DNA of 64,000 bases from JAUIAI01 sp041396585 (GCA_041396585.1 JAWKYG010000004.1:341177-405176), one strand, 5' to 3'. Positions 54,595 to 63,964 are shown, counted from the stretch's first letter. Translations and numbers: made by a program. The notes: generated by a model not told the origin, from the letters alone.

Positions 54595-56118
54595 ATGGGA
54601 AGCCTCGAGCACCTGCTGGCGGCACTGTCGCCGCTGAATCTCCTGCTCGCGCTGGCCGGCGTCACGGCCGGCACGGTGATCGGTGCGTTGCCGGGCCTCA
54701 CCGCCACCATGGCGGTGGCGGTCCTGGTGCCGTTCACGTTCTCGATGGATCCGGCCGCCGCCCTGATCGTGCTCGGCGCCATCTATACGGGCGCGATCTA
54801 CGGCGGTGCGTACGCGGCGATCCTGCTCAACACCCCCGGCACGCCGTCGGCAATCGCCACCACCTTCGATGGCTACCCGCTCGCACGCCAGGGGCGCGGC
54901 GATCTCGCGCTCACGCTGGCCTGCCTGGCCTCGGTGGCCGGCGGCCTGGTGGGCGCGGCCTTCCTGCTGCTGCTCGCCCCGCCGATGGCCACCGTTGCAC
55001 TGAAATTCGGCCCGGTCGAGTACTTCTGGCTGGCCGTGTTCGGACTCACCCTGATCGCCTCGCTCGGCGAGGGCTCGACCATCAAGGGGCTGATAGGCGG
55101 CTGCCTGGGTCTTCTGTTGTCGATGGTCGGCGTTGCCGAGGTCGGCGGCGACGTACGCTACGTGGGCAACTTCCCCGTGCTGCTCGGCGGTATCGATATC
55201 GTCTCGGCGCTGATCGGTCTGTATTGCATTCCCGTGCTCATCGAACTCGTGGCCACGCCGGCCCGGCATCTCGAATCGGTGAGCCGCACCGCGGGCTTCC
55301 AGTTGCGCGAAGCGCTTGGCTTGTTCGGGCGCGCCAAGCTCAATCTCGCGCGCAGCTCGGTGATCGGCACCGTCGTCGGCATTCTGCCCGGCGCCGGCGG
55401 CTCGATCGCATCCCTGGTCGCCTATTCCGAGGCCAAGCGGGCGTCGCCGCGGCGCGAGCGCTTCGGCAAAGGCGAACCCGACGGCATCATCGCCACCGAG
55501 TCTGCCAACAACGCCACGGTGGGCGGTGGTTTCATTCCAACGCTGGTGCTGGGCATTCCCGGCACACCGCCCGACGCGATCATCCTGGGCGCGCTGCTCG
55601 TGCAAGGCGTGCGAACCGGGCCCACGCTGTTCACGCAGCAGGCCCCCATCGTCTACACCTTTGTCTGGGGCCTGGTGCTCGCCACCGTGCTGATGCTGCC
55701 GGTCGGCCTGCTGATCGGGCGCTTTGCGTTCCGCTCGATCGTCGCGATCCCGAAAGCGGTCCTGGTGCCGGGCGTCGCGCTGCTGACAGTGCTTGGCAGC
55801 TTCGCCGTGCACAACAATCCGCATGAGGTCCAGCAGATGGTCGTGCTCGGTGTGATTGGCTGGGGCCTGGGCCTGATGGGCTTCTCGGCCTCGCCGATCG
55901 TGCTCGGCCTGATCCTGGGCTCCATCGCCGAGAGCGGATTCGTGCAGGGTCATCTCATCGGCGGCGCAGCCGGTGACATCTGGGGCGAATTCTTCGGGCG
56001 GCCGATCTCGCTGGGCATCATCGCCTTCATCGCGCTCGGCCTGCTGTGGCCGTGGTGGATGAGCCGGCGCGCGGCGCCGCCCGTGCCAGCCGCCGATACC
56101 GGAGCCGGCCATGGCTGA
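54595..56118 (+). CDS. TctA-family large permease of tripartite tricarboxylate transporter
   Basis: A 507-residue large membrane subunit. The TctA repeats are visible: GTVIGALPGLTATMAVAVLVPFTF near residue 24 and GTVVGILPGAGGSIASLVAYSEAKR near residue 258. AYAAILLNTPGTPSAIATTFDGYPLAR and the paired FIPTLVLGIPGTPPDAIILGALLVQG are also typical. It follows TctC by 33 bp and overlaps the TctB gene by 8 bp. It performs sodium-driven uptake together with TctB. Confidence 0.93.
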   Translation: MGSLEHLLAALSPLNLLLALAGVTAGTVIGALPGLTATMAVAVLVPFTFSMDPAAALIVLGAIYTGAIYGGAYAAILLNTPGTPSAIATTFDGYPLARQGRGDLALTLACLASVAGGLVGAAFLLLLAPPMATVALKFGPVEYFWLAVFGLTLIASLGEGSTIKGLIGGCLGLLLSMVGVAEVGGDVRYVGNFPVLLGGIDIVSALIGLYCIPVLIELVATPARHLESVSRTAGFQLREALGLFGRAKLNLARSSVIGTVVGILPGAGGSIASLVAYSEAKRASPRRERFGKGEPDGIIATESANNATVGGGFIPTLVLGIPGTPPDAIILGALLVQGVRTGPTLFTQQAPIVYTFVWGLVLATVLMLPVGLLIGRFAFRSIVAIPKAVLVPGVALLTVLGSFAVHNNPHEVQQMVVLGVIGWGLGLMGFSASPIVLGLILGSIAESGFVQGHLIGGAAGDIWGEFFGRPISLGIIAFIALGLLWPWWMSRRAAPPVPAADTGAGHG

Positions 56119-56590
56119 CACTGGCAACGCCAACCCGGCAACCCACGAGGCACCCCATGGCGGCCGCGACCTCGGTGGCGCGTTCGGCAGCCTGGTCGCC
56201 ATCGCGCTGGGCGCGGCCGCGCTCTGGTATTCGGCCGAGTTCTCGATGCTCGGCGCCGTGTTTCCGCGCACCATCGCCGGGCTGCTGATCATCCTCGGCG
56301 CGGCCTACCTGGCCATGGTCGCACTCGGTCGCACGCACGGCGGCAGCCGGCTCGAGGGCTCGACGCTGCGCCGCGTCGCGCTGGCCGCGGTCATGCTCGG
56401 CTGGGCATTCGCGCTGGTGCCGCTGGGCTTCCTGCTCAGCAGTGCACTGGCCTTCGTATTGCTGATGCTGATCGCCAACTACGAGCGCTGGACAGCCGGC
56501 CGGGCCATGGCTTACCTGCTCTCCGGCGCCGTCGTGCTCGGCGGGCTGTACGGCCTGTTCAAGCTCGTGCTGCTGGTGCCGCTGCCCTGA
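56111..56590 (+). CDS. TctB-family small permease
   Basis: A 159-residue membrane protein with four helices (residues 23-38, 52-72, 87-110 and 112-150). The family layout of a short N-terminal tail followed by LGAAALWYSAEFSMLGAVFPRTIAGLLIILG is clear. It completes tctCAB by an 8-bp overlap with TctA. Confidence 0.88.
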   Translation: MADTGNANPATHEAPHGGRDLGGAFGSLVAIALGAAALWYSAEFSMLGAVFPRTIAGLLIILGAAYLAMVALGRTHGGSRLEGSTLRRVALAAVMLGWAFALVPLGFLLSSALAFVLLMLIANYERWTAGRAMAYLLSGAVVLGGLYGLFKLVLLVPLP

Positions 56591-56603
56591 GCCGAGGCAG
56601 CAA

Positions 56604-56635
56604 GCCGGCCGCGGCTTGCGTCGATGTCGGCCGGC
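56604..56635. terminator. Hairpin after tctCAB operon (weak)
   Basis: GCCGGCCG (56604-56611) and CGGCCGGC (56628-56635) are exact inverted complements around a 16-base loop, 14 bp after the TctB stop. No T-tract follows, so it may be a hairpin with no termination role. Confidence 0.35.
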
Positions 56636-56856
56636 AAGGCATGCCGGGCCAATGGCCATGTTGTGGCATCACGATGCCCCACGCTCAACGATCGGCGTCA
56701 CGAACAGCCACATCGGGTGCCTGATATGCCTCCAGATTCCGGCCCGGTTGGCAGGGCCCGCAAAACGAGGCGCCTGCCCCAATCGCACTTGGTGGCGTGG
56801 GCATGCATTGCCCGGACATCTCGATCGGGATACCCTTTCCGGAGGAGGAAACGGGT

Positions 56857-58116
56857 ATGCAAATCCATCGGATATCGACGCGAACCATGATGTCCTGGGC
56901 GCTCGCCATGCTGATCGTCGGCGAGGTGACGGCGGCCACCGGCCCCGGCCTGATCGAAGCGCCGGCCGTTGCTACTACCGTGCCGAGATTGGCGCAGGCC
57001 GATACGATGCCGGCCCGGTCCGGGTCGACGCTGGTGGCCGCGAGAACGCCGATGCAGGCGGTCGTGGGCGCACCGATGCGGGTCGCGATGCCGGCGTCAC
57101 GCGGCGGGCGCGAGGTGATGATCTACGACCACGGCCTGGGCATGGCCACCTCAAAGGTATGGATACCGGCCGGCTGGGACTTCCAACATGATGTTGCCTT
57201 CGACCCGCGCAGCGGCACCTTCTACCGTTTCAAGATGGTGGCCGTCGGCCCGCGAAACCAGTACGTGCGCTCATATCTCGGCCATTTTCTGTACGGCAAC
57301 ATCAACGGCGTGCCGTTCGAGCAGGCGCTGCAGCAGTCGGTCGAGCATGTGCTGGGTGTCGAGCGGCTGCAGAATCTGTGGCTGGGCCGGCTCGAGCCGA
57401 GCCCGCGCGCGATGTCTGACCCGGAACTGGCCGCCATGAGCCAGCGGCTGGCCAGCCGCGGCCAGAGGCTGGAAATCTATAACGCGGGCTTTGCCGGCGA
57501 GCGCGGCGGCCGCCGCTATCAGGGCACGATCCTGTTCACGAACATGGTCAACCCGCAGGCCGGCTTCGGTCTGCTCACACCGGCTCGCATGGTGTTCGCA
57601 CTCGCTGAAGATTTTGCCGATGCCCACCGGGTGGCTGATGAAATCGACGCCAGCCGGGTGCGCAATCCGGAGTACGGGCGTGCGATGGCGAGCATCAGCG
57701 AGCGCTTGCGTCAGCAATCCGATGCCTATGCCCGCCAGATGATGGACCAGTCGGCGCAGGCGCATCAGCGCCGCATGGCGGACCAGCAAGCGGCCTTCGC
57801 ATCACACCAGCGGAACATGGCCGGACTAAACCAGATTCAAGACGTGGCGCACGAAAGCTACATGAAGACCCTGCGTAGCCGCGGCAGCTTCGCGTCGGTT
57901 GGCAACGAGTACGGCAGCCACCAGGCCCTTATCGACCAGACTCACGAGCGCAGCAGCTTCGCCGATCCGTGGACCAACTCGCAGATCGCTCTGGATGGTC
58001 AGTACGAGTACAACTTCACCAATGGCCTGGGCGACTACTACCGGACCAACGATCCCAGCTTCGATCCGGCGTCGCTTCAGGGCGACTGGCGTTCGATCAA
58101 GCCCCTGGGCCCGTGA
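56857..58116 (+). CDS. Secreted protein of unknown function with Gln-rich helical region
   Basis: A 419-residue protein starting at ATG 56857 after GGAGGAGG. The signal peptide is MMSWALAMLIVGEVTAA (mature start about residue 28). The mature region is a mixed domain (YDHGLGMATSKVWIPAGWDFQHDVAF; EQALQQSVEHVLGVERLQNLW). A charged Gln/Met-rich helical stretch follows (around residues 290-350, RQQSDAYARQMMDQSAQ). The C-terminal segment ends SLQGDWRSIKPLG. No known catalytic motif is recognised. It stands alone between the Tct operon and the convergent monooxygenase. Confidence 0.65.
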   Translation: MQIHRISTRTMMSWALAMLIVGEVTAATGPGLIEAPAVATTVPRLAQADTMPARSGSTLVAARTPMQAVVGAPMRVAMPASRGGREVMIYDHGLGMATSKVWIPAGWDFQHDVAFDPRSGTFYRFKMVAVGPRNQYVRSYLGHFLYGNINGVPFEQALQQSVEHVLGVERLQNLWLGRLEPSPRAMSDPELAAMSQRLASRGQRLEIYNAGFAGERGGRRYQGTILFTNMVNPQAGFGLLTPARMVFALAEDFADAHRVADEIDASRVRNPEYGRAMASISERLRQQSDAYARQMMDQSAQAHQRRMADQQAAFASHQRNMAGLNQIQDVAHESYMKTLRSRGSFASVGNEYGSHQALIDQTHERSSFADPWTNSQIALDGQYEYNFTNGLGDYYRTNDPSFDPASLQGDWRSIKPLGP

Positions 58117-58232
58117 CGGCGGGGCTCATGATGGGCCGCCCTCGCCTTGTCGCCATACGCGAGACCGTGAGGCCCATGGATATCAACTGCCCGCTGACGA
58201 GGCGGTGATCCGAACGCCCCCGAGAGGTGCCA

Positions 58233-59450
58233 CTACAACGTCGGGTTCTGCACCGCGCCGCCCAAGGTTGCCAGCCCCCACGCACTGCTGTGCGCGTCCA
58301 TGCTGAAGTTGATGTGCCCCGCGGCCGCATGCTGGTCGCGGTAGATGCGCTCCATCGGCCCACGCGAATACAGGCCGTTGGCACCCGCCAGCGCATAGAT
58401 GGTGTCCACGCAGCCGGTGGCCAGCGACATCGCATAGGCGCAGTTGCGCTTTTGCTTCAGGCGCAGGGTCAGATCGGGCAGACCACCCGCCTCGGCCAGC
58501 TGCTGAGCCTCGACGCAGTCATTGATCGCCATCAGCCGCGCGGCCTCGAGCTGCGCGCCGGCCAGACCGACCCGCGCCTGCACGGTGTTCAGATCGCGCA
58601 TGGTCAGGCCCGTGTAGCTGGTGGAGCGCTCGCGGATCATGCCGGTGACCGCATCGAACATCGCCTGCGCATTGCCCAGCGTGGTGGCCAGGATGCAGTG
58701 CGCGGCCAGCCCACCGAAGGGAATCCGGTATACGGGCGCGGGGTTGCCGACCAGCCCGGGAAAGTCTCCCGGCTCGCCCGCCCTGCCCAGCACCATGGAT
58801 AGCGCACGATGGGTGGGCACGAACACCTTCTCGCACTTCACAGACATGCTGCCGGTGCCCGACAGGCCCATCACCTGCCAGTCATCGATGATCTCGTAGT
58901 CGCTGGCCGGCACCACCGTCATGCAGTAGTCGATCGGTTTGCCGGCATCATCGCGCACGATGCAGGCCAGCATGTTCCAGCTCGAGCAACCCACGCCGGA
59001 CGAGAAGTTCCAGTGCCCGCTCAACTCGATGCCGCCCTCCACGCGCCGCGCGCTGCCCTGCGGATAGGCGATGCCGGAGGCGATGTAGGCATCCGGGTTC
59101 TGGCCCCAGATCTCCTCCTGGGCCTTGTCGTCATAGAGTGCCAGCATCCAGTGGTGGATCGCGATATTGGCGAACACCCAGGACGTGGAGGCGCATCCGC
59201 GCGCGAGGATGTCGCCGATATCGACGACCGCCCGAAAGTCGAGCTCCATACCCCCCCAGCGGCGCGGCTGATGAATGCGCATCAGGCCGCTGGCATCGAG
59301 ATCGGCGATGGTCTCGGGCAGCATGCCGCGCGCCTGCTCACAGCGCGCCGCGCGCTCGCGCAGCACCGGTACCAGTGCATGCGCGCGCTCGCAGGCCTCG
59401 GCCAGCGTCACACCGGCATGGGAAATCGGCTTCATGACCTGATCATTCAT
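58233..59450 (-). CDS. Acyl-CoA-dehydrogenase-type group D flavin monooxygenase, coupled to VOC gene
   Basis: A 405-residue flavoprotein with acyl-CoA dehydrogenase fold and hydroxylase-style sequence. Seen are RIHQPRRWGGMELDFRAVVDIGDILARGCASTSWVFA, LSGHWNFSSGVGCSSWNML, DDWQVMGLSGTGSMSVKCEKVFVP, and the C-terminal GLYSRGPMERIYRDQHAAAGHINFSMD. It probably acts as the oxygenase of a two-component monooxygenase that needs reduced flavin. Its start overlaps the VOC protein stop by 4 bp, so both are produced together. No reductase is adjacent. Confidence 0.85.
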   Translation of the reverse strand: MNDQVMKPISHAGVTLAEACERAHALVPVLRERAARCEQARGMLPETIADLDASGLMRIHQPRRWGGMELDFRAVVDIGDILARGCASTSWVFANIAIHHWMLALYDDKAQEEIWGQNPDAYIASGIAYPQGSARRVEGGIELSGHWNFSSGVGCSSWNMLACIVRDDAGKPIDYCMTVVPASDYEIIDDWQVMGLSGTGSMSVKCEKVFVPTHRALSMVLGRAGEPGDFPGLVGNPAPVYRIPFGGLAAHCILATTLGNAQAMFDAVTGMIRERSTSYTGLTMRDLNTVQARVGLAGAQLEAARLMAINDCVEAQQLAEAGGLPDLTLRLKQKRNCAYAMSLATGCVDTIYALAGANGLYSRGPMERIYRDQHAAAGHINFSMDAHSSAWGLATLGGAVQNPTL

Positions 59451-59908
59451 TGCGTGGCGCTCGGCAGAGACTTGTAGTCCTCGGCCCAGTCGGGCATGGT
59501 GCTCATGTTGTAGAAATTCAGCTCGATGGTCAGCCCGTTGGGGTCACGGACGAAGATCTGAAACAGATTGAACTCCGCGAAAACCCGCGCCCACCAATCG
59601 CAGCCCAGGCCGATGAGCCGCTCGCGAAAGCTCTCGGGGTCGGTGGCCGCGAACGCAATGTGATCGACAACCCCCGAATTGTCGTTTGCCGCATGTGCCG
59701 GCGTGCCCATGTAGTGGCGATCGGCGTTGGCGATGTCCGCCGGGCCCATGTGCACCCAGATCTTGCCGTCGCGCCCCAGCCAGTAACCGGGAAACGCAAA
59801 GGTGGGGCGCGGCATGGCCTCGAGCTCGAAGGCTTCGCAATAGAAGGCCTTGGTCGCCTCGAGATCCTTGGCGCGAACGAAGTAGTGGTTCAGATCGGTG
59901 ACAGGCAT
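59447..59908 (-). CDS. VOC/glyoxalase-fold protein, possible extradiol dioxygenase-like enzyme
   Basis: A 153-residue vicinal-oxygen-chelate protein with two paired beta-alpha-beta repeats. Metal-ligand-like residues appear in DLNHYFVRAKDLEAT (His near residue 8), VVDHIAFAATDPES (His near residue 83) and NGLTIELNF (Glu near residue 131). It matches short glyoxalase/bleomycin-resistance-like proteins. Together with the coupled flavin monooxygenase it suggests hydroxylation of a ring followed by metal-dependent ring or lactone chemistry (inference). The 192-base gap upstream shows nothing else. Confidence 0.82.
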   Translation of the reverse strand: MPVTDLNHYFVRAKDLEATKAFYCEAFELEAMPRPTFAFPGYWLGRDGKIWVHMGPADIANADRHYMGTPAHAANDNSGVVDHIAFAATDPESFRERLIGLGCDWWARVFAEFNLFQIFVRDPNGLTIELNFYNMSTMPDWAEDYKSLPSATQ

Positions 59909-60100
59909 GGCGGCGCTCCTTCGGAAATGGGCTGGCGTCCGCCGGCGAAGGCACGCTCCGGCCAGCGCGCAGACCGGGCCGATCCAGCCGGGTGGATCGT
60001 CCGACGCGTGACACGGGCGGCGCCCGCCGGGACGCCTTCGATCATGTTACATGAGGCCCCTCGCGCCGACCCGCCCGGCACCCGCATGCCGGCGACCGGC

Positions 60101-60472
60101 TCAAGGCTCCGGACGACGCCAGAGCCAGGTACCCACCACGCACATCGTGGCGATCGCCCCGACTTGCACCACCAGCGGCACGGACACCACCAGCAGCACG
60201 AGCGCGCTGATCGACCTCATCGTGACCGCGGCCACCTTGGCACGCCGCGGCACGGCACCATGCTCGCGCCAGTTGCGGATCGCCGGACCGTACCTGGGGT
60301 GGTTCAGCAGCCAGGCCTCGAAGGCCGGCCAGCCGCGCGACGCCGCCCAGGCGGCAGCAATCAGGAACGGCACCGTGGGCAGGCCGGGAACGACGACGCC
60401 GATCAAGCCGAGGGCGACCAACGCCAGGGCGACGGCTCGCCAGATCGCGATTCGGACGAGTCGTGGCAGCAT
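60101..60472 (-). CDS. DUF454 (YbaN-like) small membrane protein
   Basis: A 123-residue inner-membrane protein with the DUF454 pattern: LGLIGVVVPGLPTVPFLIAAAWAASRGWPAFEAWLLNHPRYGPAIRNWREHG near residues 20-72 and two C-terminal helices. The family is widespread and of unknown function. It is divergent from the sulfatase gene, with 59 bp between them. Confidence 0.88.
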   Translation of the reverse strand: MLPRLVRIAIWRAVALALVALGLIGVVVPGLPTVPFLIAAAWAASRGWPAFEAWLLNHPRYGPAIRNWREHGAVPRRAKVAAVTMRSISALVLLVVSVPLVVQVGAIATMCVVGTWLWRRPEP

Positions 60473-60531
60473 GGCGGCATGGTAGCGCCCCGCTGGCGCC
60501 CCTGCTGCCCGTCATTGCCCGGAGAACTTCC

Positions 60532-62061
60532 ATGCGTGTGATCTTCGTCCTCTTCGACTCACTCGTGCGGGGCGCCCTGCAGTGCTACGGTGGCGAACAT
60601 ATCGCCACGCCCAACTTTCTGCGCTTCGCTGATCGTGCGCTCACCTTCGACACGCACTACGTCGGCAGCCTGCCGTGCATGCCGGCCCGTCGCGAGATGC
60701 ATACCGGGCGCCTGAATTTCCTGCACCGCAGCTGGGGAGCCCTGGAGCCGTTCGACCAGTCGTTCTCCGAAATCTTGCGCGCCAGCGGCGTCTATACCCA
60801 CCTGGTCTCGGACCACTATCACTACTGGGAAGACGGCGGCGCCACCTATCACAACCGCTACTCGTCCTGGGAGTTCATCCGCGGCCAGGAGTGGGACAAG
60901 TGGAAGGCCATGGTGCAGCCGCCACTCGATCGTTTCCGCGCGATGTATCACCCGATGCAGCAGCCGGAGGGCCCCAACGACGGCCGCCTGCAATGCATGG
61001 TCAATCGCGAGTTCATGAAGGACGAGGCCGAGTTCTGCTGCCCGCGCACGTTTGCCGCGGGCTTTGAATTTCTCGACCGCAATCGCGACGCCGACAATTG
61101 GCTGCTGCATCTGGAGTGCTTCGATCCGCACGAGCCCTTCCATGCCCCGGAACGATTCCGTCAGCAGTACCCGGGCGGCTACGACGGGCCGATTCTCGAC
61201 TGGCCCCGCTACAAGCGAAACGAGGAGCATGCCGCCGAGATCGCCGAACTGCGTCACAACTATGCGGCGCTGATGAGCATGTGCGACCACTATTTCGGCC
61301 GCCTGCTCGATTACCTGGACGAGCACGACATGTGGAAGGACACGGCCGTCGTGCTCACCACCGACCATGGCTTTCTGCTGTCCGAGCATGACTGGTGGGG
61401 CAAGAACCGGATGCCGTTCTTCAACGAGATTGCCCACATCCCGCTGCTCATGCATGTCCCGGGCCATGACGCGGCGGCCGGTCAGCGGCGCCGCTCGCTG
61501 ACCCACACCACCGATCTCATGCCCACCCTGCTGGCCTTGTTCGGCCTCGCGCCGCCGCGGCCCGTCGAGGGCTGCTCGCTGCTGCCGCTGATCGAAGCAG
61601 ACACACCGGTGCGCCAGGCTGCGCTCTATGGCATGTTCGGCGCCGGCACCAACATTACCGATGGCCGATACACCTACTTCCGCTATCCGGAAGACATGAC
61701 CAAACAGGACCTCTTCGAATACACGCTGATGCCCATGCATATGAAGTCACTGTTCCCGCTGGAAGAACTGCGCCAGGCGACGCTGGTGAACGACTTCGGC
61801 TTTACCCAGGGCGTGCCGCTGCTACGGGTTCCTGCCCGGCGGAATATCAAGGGGCAACCCGTCGGTCATATCGGCCAGGGCGGCGGATACGAAGACACGA
61901 CCACCGTCCTCTACGACCTGGCCACAGACCCGGATCAGCAACGACCGTTTCGGGATGAGGCCATCGAGGCCAGGCTGCTCACGCTGATGGCCGAGCTGAT
62001 GCGTGCGAACGAGGCGCCGGCGGAGGCCTTTATACGACTGGGGCTTGAGGCCAGGCTCTGA
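60532..62061 (+). CDS. Sulfatase (cysteine-type, formylglycine-dependent)
   Basis: A 509-residue sulfatase-family hydrolase of the alkaline phosphatase superfamily. The modification motif CMPAR with Cys49 is the residue converted to formylglycine (C-x-P-x-R). The metal aspartate near residue 9 (VLFDS) and the second metal site TTDHGFLLSEHDWWGK are visible. There is no signal peptide, so it is cytoplasmic, or exported in another way. No anSME or FGE modifying gene is seen nearby. The ATG at 60532 has GGAG. Substrate: sulfate ester unknown. Confidence 0.88.
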   Translation: MRVIFVLFDSLVRGALQCYGGEHIATPNFLRFADRALTFDTHYVGSLPCMPARREMHTGRLNFLHRSWGALEPFDQSFSEILRASGVYTHLVSDHYHYWEDGGATYHNRYSSWEFIRGQEWDKWKAMVQPPLDRFRAMYHPMQQPEGPNDGRLQCMVNREFMKDEAEFCCPRTFAAGFEFLDRNRDADNWLLHLECFDPHEPFHAPERFRQQYPGGYDGPILDWPRYKRNEEHAAEIAELRHNYAALMSMCDHYFGRLLDYLDEHDMWKDTAVVLTTDHGFLLSEHDWWGKNRMPFFNEIAHIPLLMHVPGHDAAAGQRRRSLTHTTDLMPTLLALFGLAPPRPVEGCSLLPLIEADTPVRQAALYGMFGAGTNITDGRYTYFRYPEDMTKQDLFEYTLMPMHMKSLFPLEELRQATLVNDFGFTQGVPLLRVPARRNIKGQPVGHIGQGGGYEDTTTVLYDLATDPDQQRPFRDEAIEARLLTLMAELMRANEAPAEAFIRLGLEARL

Positions 62062-62175
62062 CAGCTCTTGGTGCCTTGCACCGGGTGTGGCCTGACCACG
62101 CCCGGATGCCGGCGGGCCTCGGACATCGTCGCGAAAAATCGAACCATGCCCGGTTCCGGCTGTTCTGCGCGCGGA

Positions 62176-62769
62176 TCAGATCCGATAGCGGCTGACGCTG
62201 TTGCGCACGATCGCATCCAGGGCCGCATGCCCATCGGGGCCGCGCTCGGCCGCGGCCTGTGCGGGCAATGCGCCAAGCGCATCCCGCAGCAGCGACGCTG
62301 CCCCCTGCATGCGGATGTCCAGCACATTCATCAGCCCGTCCTGGGTCGGGAATGCCAGGCTGAGATCGCGCGCCGACAGCAGGGAGCCCACCAGAAACCC
62401 TGGCTTGGCAATGTGCACGACGAGCTTTGGCTGATCGTCATCGCGCACCAGCACACAGCGCGAGGGCATCACGCCGACCTTGACCGCGGAGTTCGCCAGC
62501 ACCGGATAGACCTGGCCGGGCACGCATCCCGCCGCCGGTTCCACGAACATATCGCATTCGCTGCGTGTGCATATCGCGTGCAGGCTGCCGCCACTGGCGA
62601 CATGGACCAGATGCGCGGTCGAGTCGTTGACCGCCTTCGCGATCCGCCATGGGGTGAGCGGTTCGTGGGGCTCGACGGCCTGTGCGCTGACGGCTCCCGC
62701 GGCGACGAGGGGCGACACCGCCAGGATCGCGCTTCTGAAGAATCGGCCGAATCTGCTGTGCTTACCCAT
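62176..62769 (-). CDS. Secreted protein of unknown function
   Basis: A 197-residue protein with a signal peptide (FGRFFRSAILAVSPLVAAGAVSAQA, cleavage near residue 30). Several cysteines (TRSEC, GCVPG, SRCVLV) suggest a disulfide-stabilised domain in the periplasm. No family is recognised. The C-terminal half has VLDIRMQGAASLLRDALGALPAQA. It is read leftwards, downstream of the AraC gene in the same direction and separated from it by about 140 bp. Confidence 0.6.
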   Translation of the reverse strand: MGKHSRFGRFFRSAILAVSPLVAAGAVSAQAVEPHEPLTPWRIAKAVNDSTAHLVHVASGGSLHAICTRSECDMFVEPAAGCVPGQVYPVLANSAVKVGVMPSRCVLVRDDDQPKLVVHIAKPGFLVGSLLSARDLSLAFPTQDGLMNVLDIRMQGAASLLRDALGALPAQAAAERGPDGHAALDAIVRNSVSRYRI

Positions 62770-62911
62770 GATGACACCTCGCTTCGTTGGCTGGAGGGTC
62801 CGGGTTGGCTACGCATCAGACCCTTGTCCGTGGGTGCACACGGCGCGCCTGTCGGTTCACTGGCTCATCGGCATCGATATCAACGACCCTGGCGAGGGTT
62901 GCGGACCGGCA

Positions 62912-63808
62912 TCACGCCGGATGATGCAGCTCGCGATCCTGCCGGGGCGACACACCGAACTTGCGCGAGAACTCGCGCGAGAACTGCGCCGAGCTCTCGT
63001 AGCCGACGCTGAACGCGACCTGTGAGACCTTGGCCGAGGAGCTGCGCAGCCTGTCGCGCGCGCGCAGCAGGCGCAGATCCTTCTGGTACTGCAGCGGCGA
63101 GGTACCGGTCACGGCCTTGAAGTGTTCGAAGAACGCCGAGGCACTCATGCCCGCGCGTTGCGCGAGATCGGAGACGACGATCGGCCTGGCCGGATCCGCC
63201 CCGATCTCCTGCGTCACGCGAAAGATCCGGCTCGCCGCGCTCTCATGCCAGAGCAGGCGTCTGAGTATGCCGGCGTACGCTCCCATCAGAAGCCGCGCGT
63301 GAATCTCACGAGCCGTGATCGGCGCGAGAAGCGTGCGGGACTCTTCGCGTTCGCACTGGTGAAAGTAGCGCAGCAAGGCGCCGAGCATCTCATCGTCGCT
63401 GTCGCACAGGCAGATCGAGAAGGGGTCCGATGCGGGCGGATCCGAACCCGGCAGCACCGCGGGAAGCAAGGAACGCAAGAGATCGAGATCGAGCGGATAC
63501 ACGAGCGCCACATAGGGCTGATCCGGCGTCGCCAGCGTGATCCGCGACACCACCGGCACGGCGTGGCTCACGATCAGCGACTGCCCCGCGCGCACGTTCA
63601 GTGTCTTGGTGGGGGTACCAACCTCCTTCGCACCCTGTAACACCAGGCAGAGCAACGGCCGATAGACCGTGGCGTCCAGCGCCGTGGTGGCCTGATGGCG
63701 CAGAAGATGGGTGCCGGTGCGCGCATGTGGCAGCGCGCCCCGCAGGACGCCGGCATCATCGAGGATCGCCGTGATGCAGGCAAGCAATGTTCGAGCCCCC
63801 ATAGACAC
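62912..63808 (-). CDS. AraC-family regulator with AraC_N sensor domain
   Basis: A 298-residue regulator. The N-terminal domain has TALDATVYRPLLCLVLQGAKEV and SHAVPVVSRITLATPDQPYVALVYPLDL, resembling the AraC_N family. The C-terminal DNA-binding part has VVSDLAQRAGMSASAFFEHFKAVTGTSPLQYQKDLRLLRARDRL and VSQVAFSVGYESSAQFSREFSRKFGVSP. It is divergent from the gene starting at 63965, its likely target. Confidence 0.9.
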   Translation of the reverse strand: MSMGARTLLACITAILDDAGVLRGALPHARTGTHLLRHQATTALDATVYRPLLCLVLQGAKEVGTPTKTLNVRAGQSLIVSHAVPVVSRITLATPDQPYVALVYPLDLDLLRSLLPAVLPGSDPPASDPFSICLCDSDDEMLGALLRYFHQCEREESRTLLAPITAREIHARLLMGAYAGILRRLLWHESAASRIFRVTQEIGADPARPIVVSDLAQRAGMSASAFFEHFKAVTGTSPLQYQKDLRLLRARDRLRSSSAKVSQVAFSVGYESSAQFSREFSRKFGVSPRQDRELHHPA

Positions 63809-63964
63809 CTTCGGTGATGGATTCAGGCAGAAAGCATCATACCGGCGCAGACATCATGTTTCTCACCTTGATTGGAGGATCAGGCAAGAAACCAGGACGT
63901 TTGTAAAACATTCCTCCATTCCGGCTACCTACCATGCCCCTATCAACGCGACGGGAGCACACAC

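Noticed and set aside
53547..56292. Long overlapping frames on both strands across the TctC/TctA genes
   Set aside because: They overlap confidently assigned Tct genes and have repetitive Arg/Gly/Ala/Asp/His-rich composition expected of shadow frames.
59450..60541. A 363-codon forward frame opposite the VOC and DUF454 genes
   Set aside because: It spans two opposite-strand genes with family matches and contains no motif.
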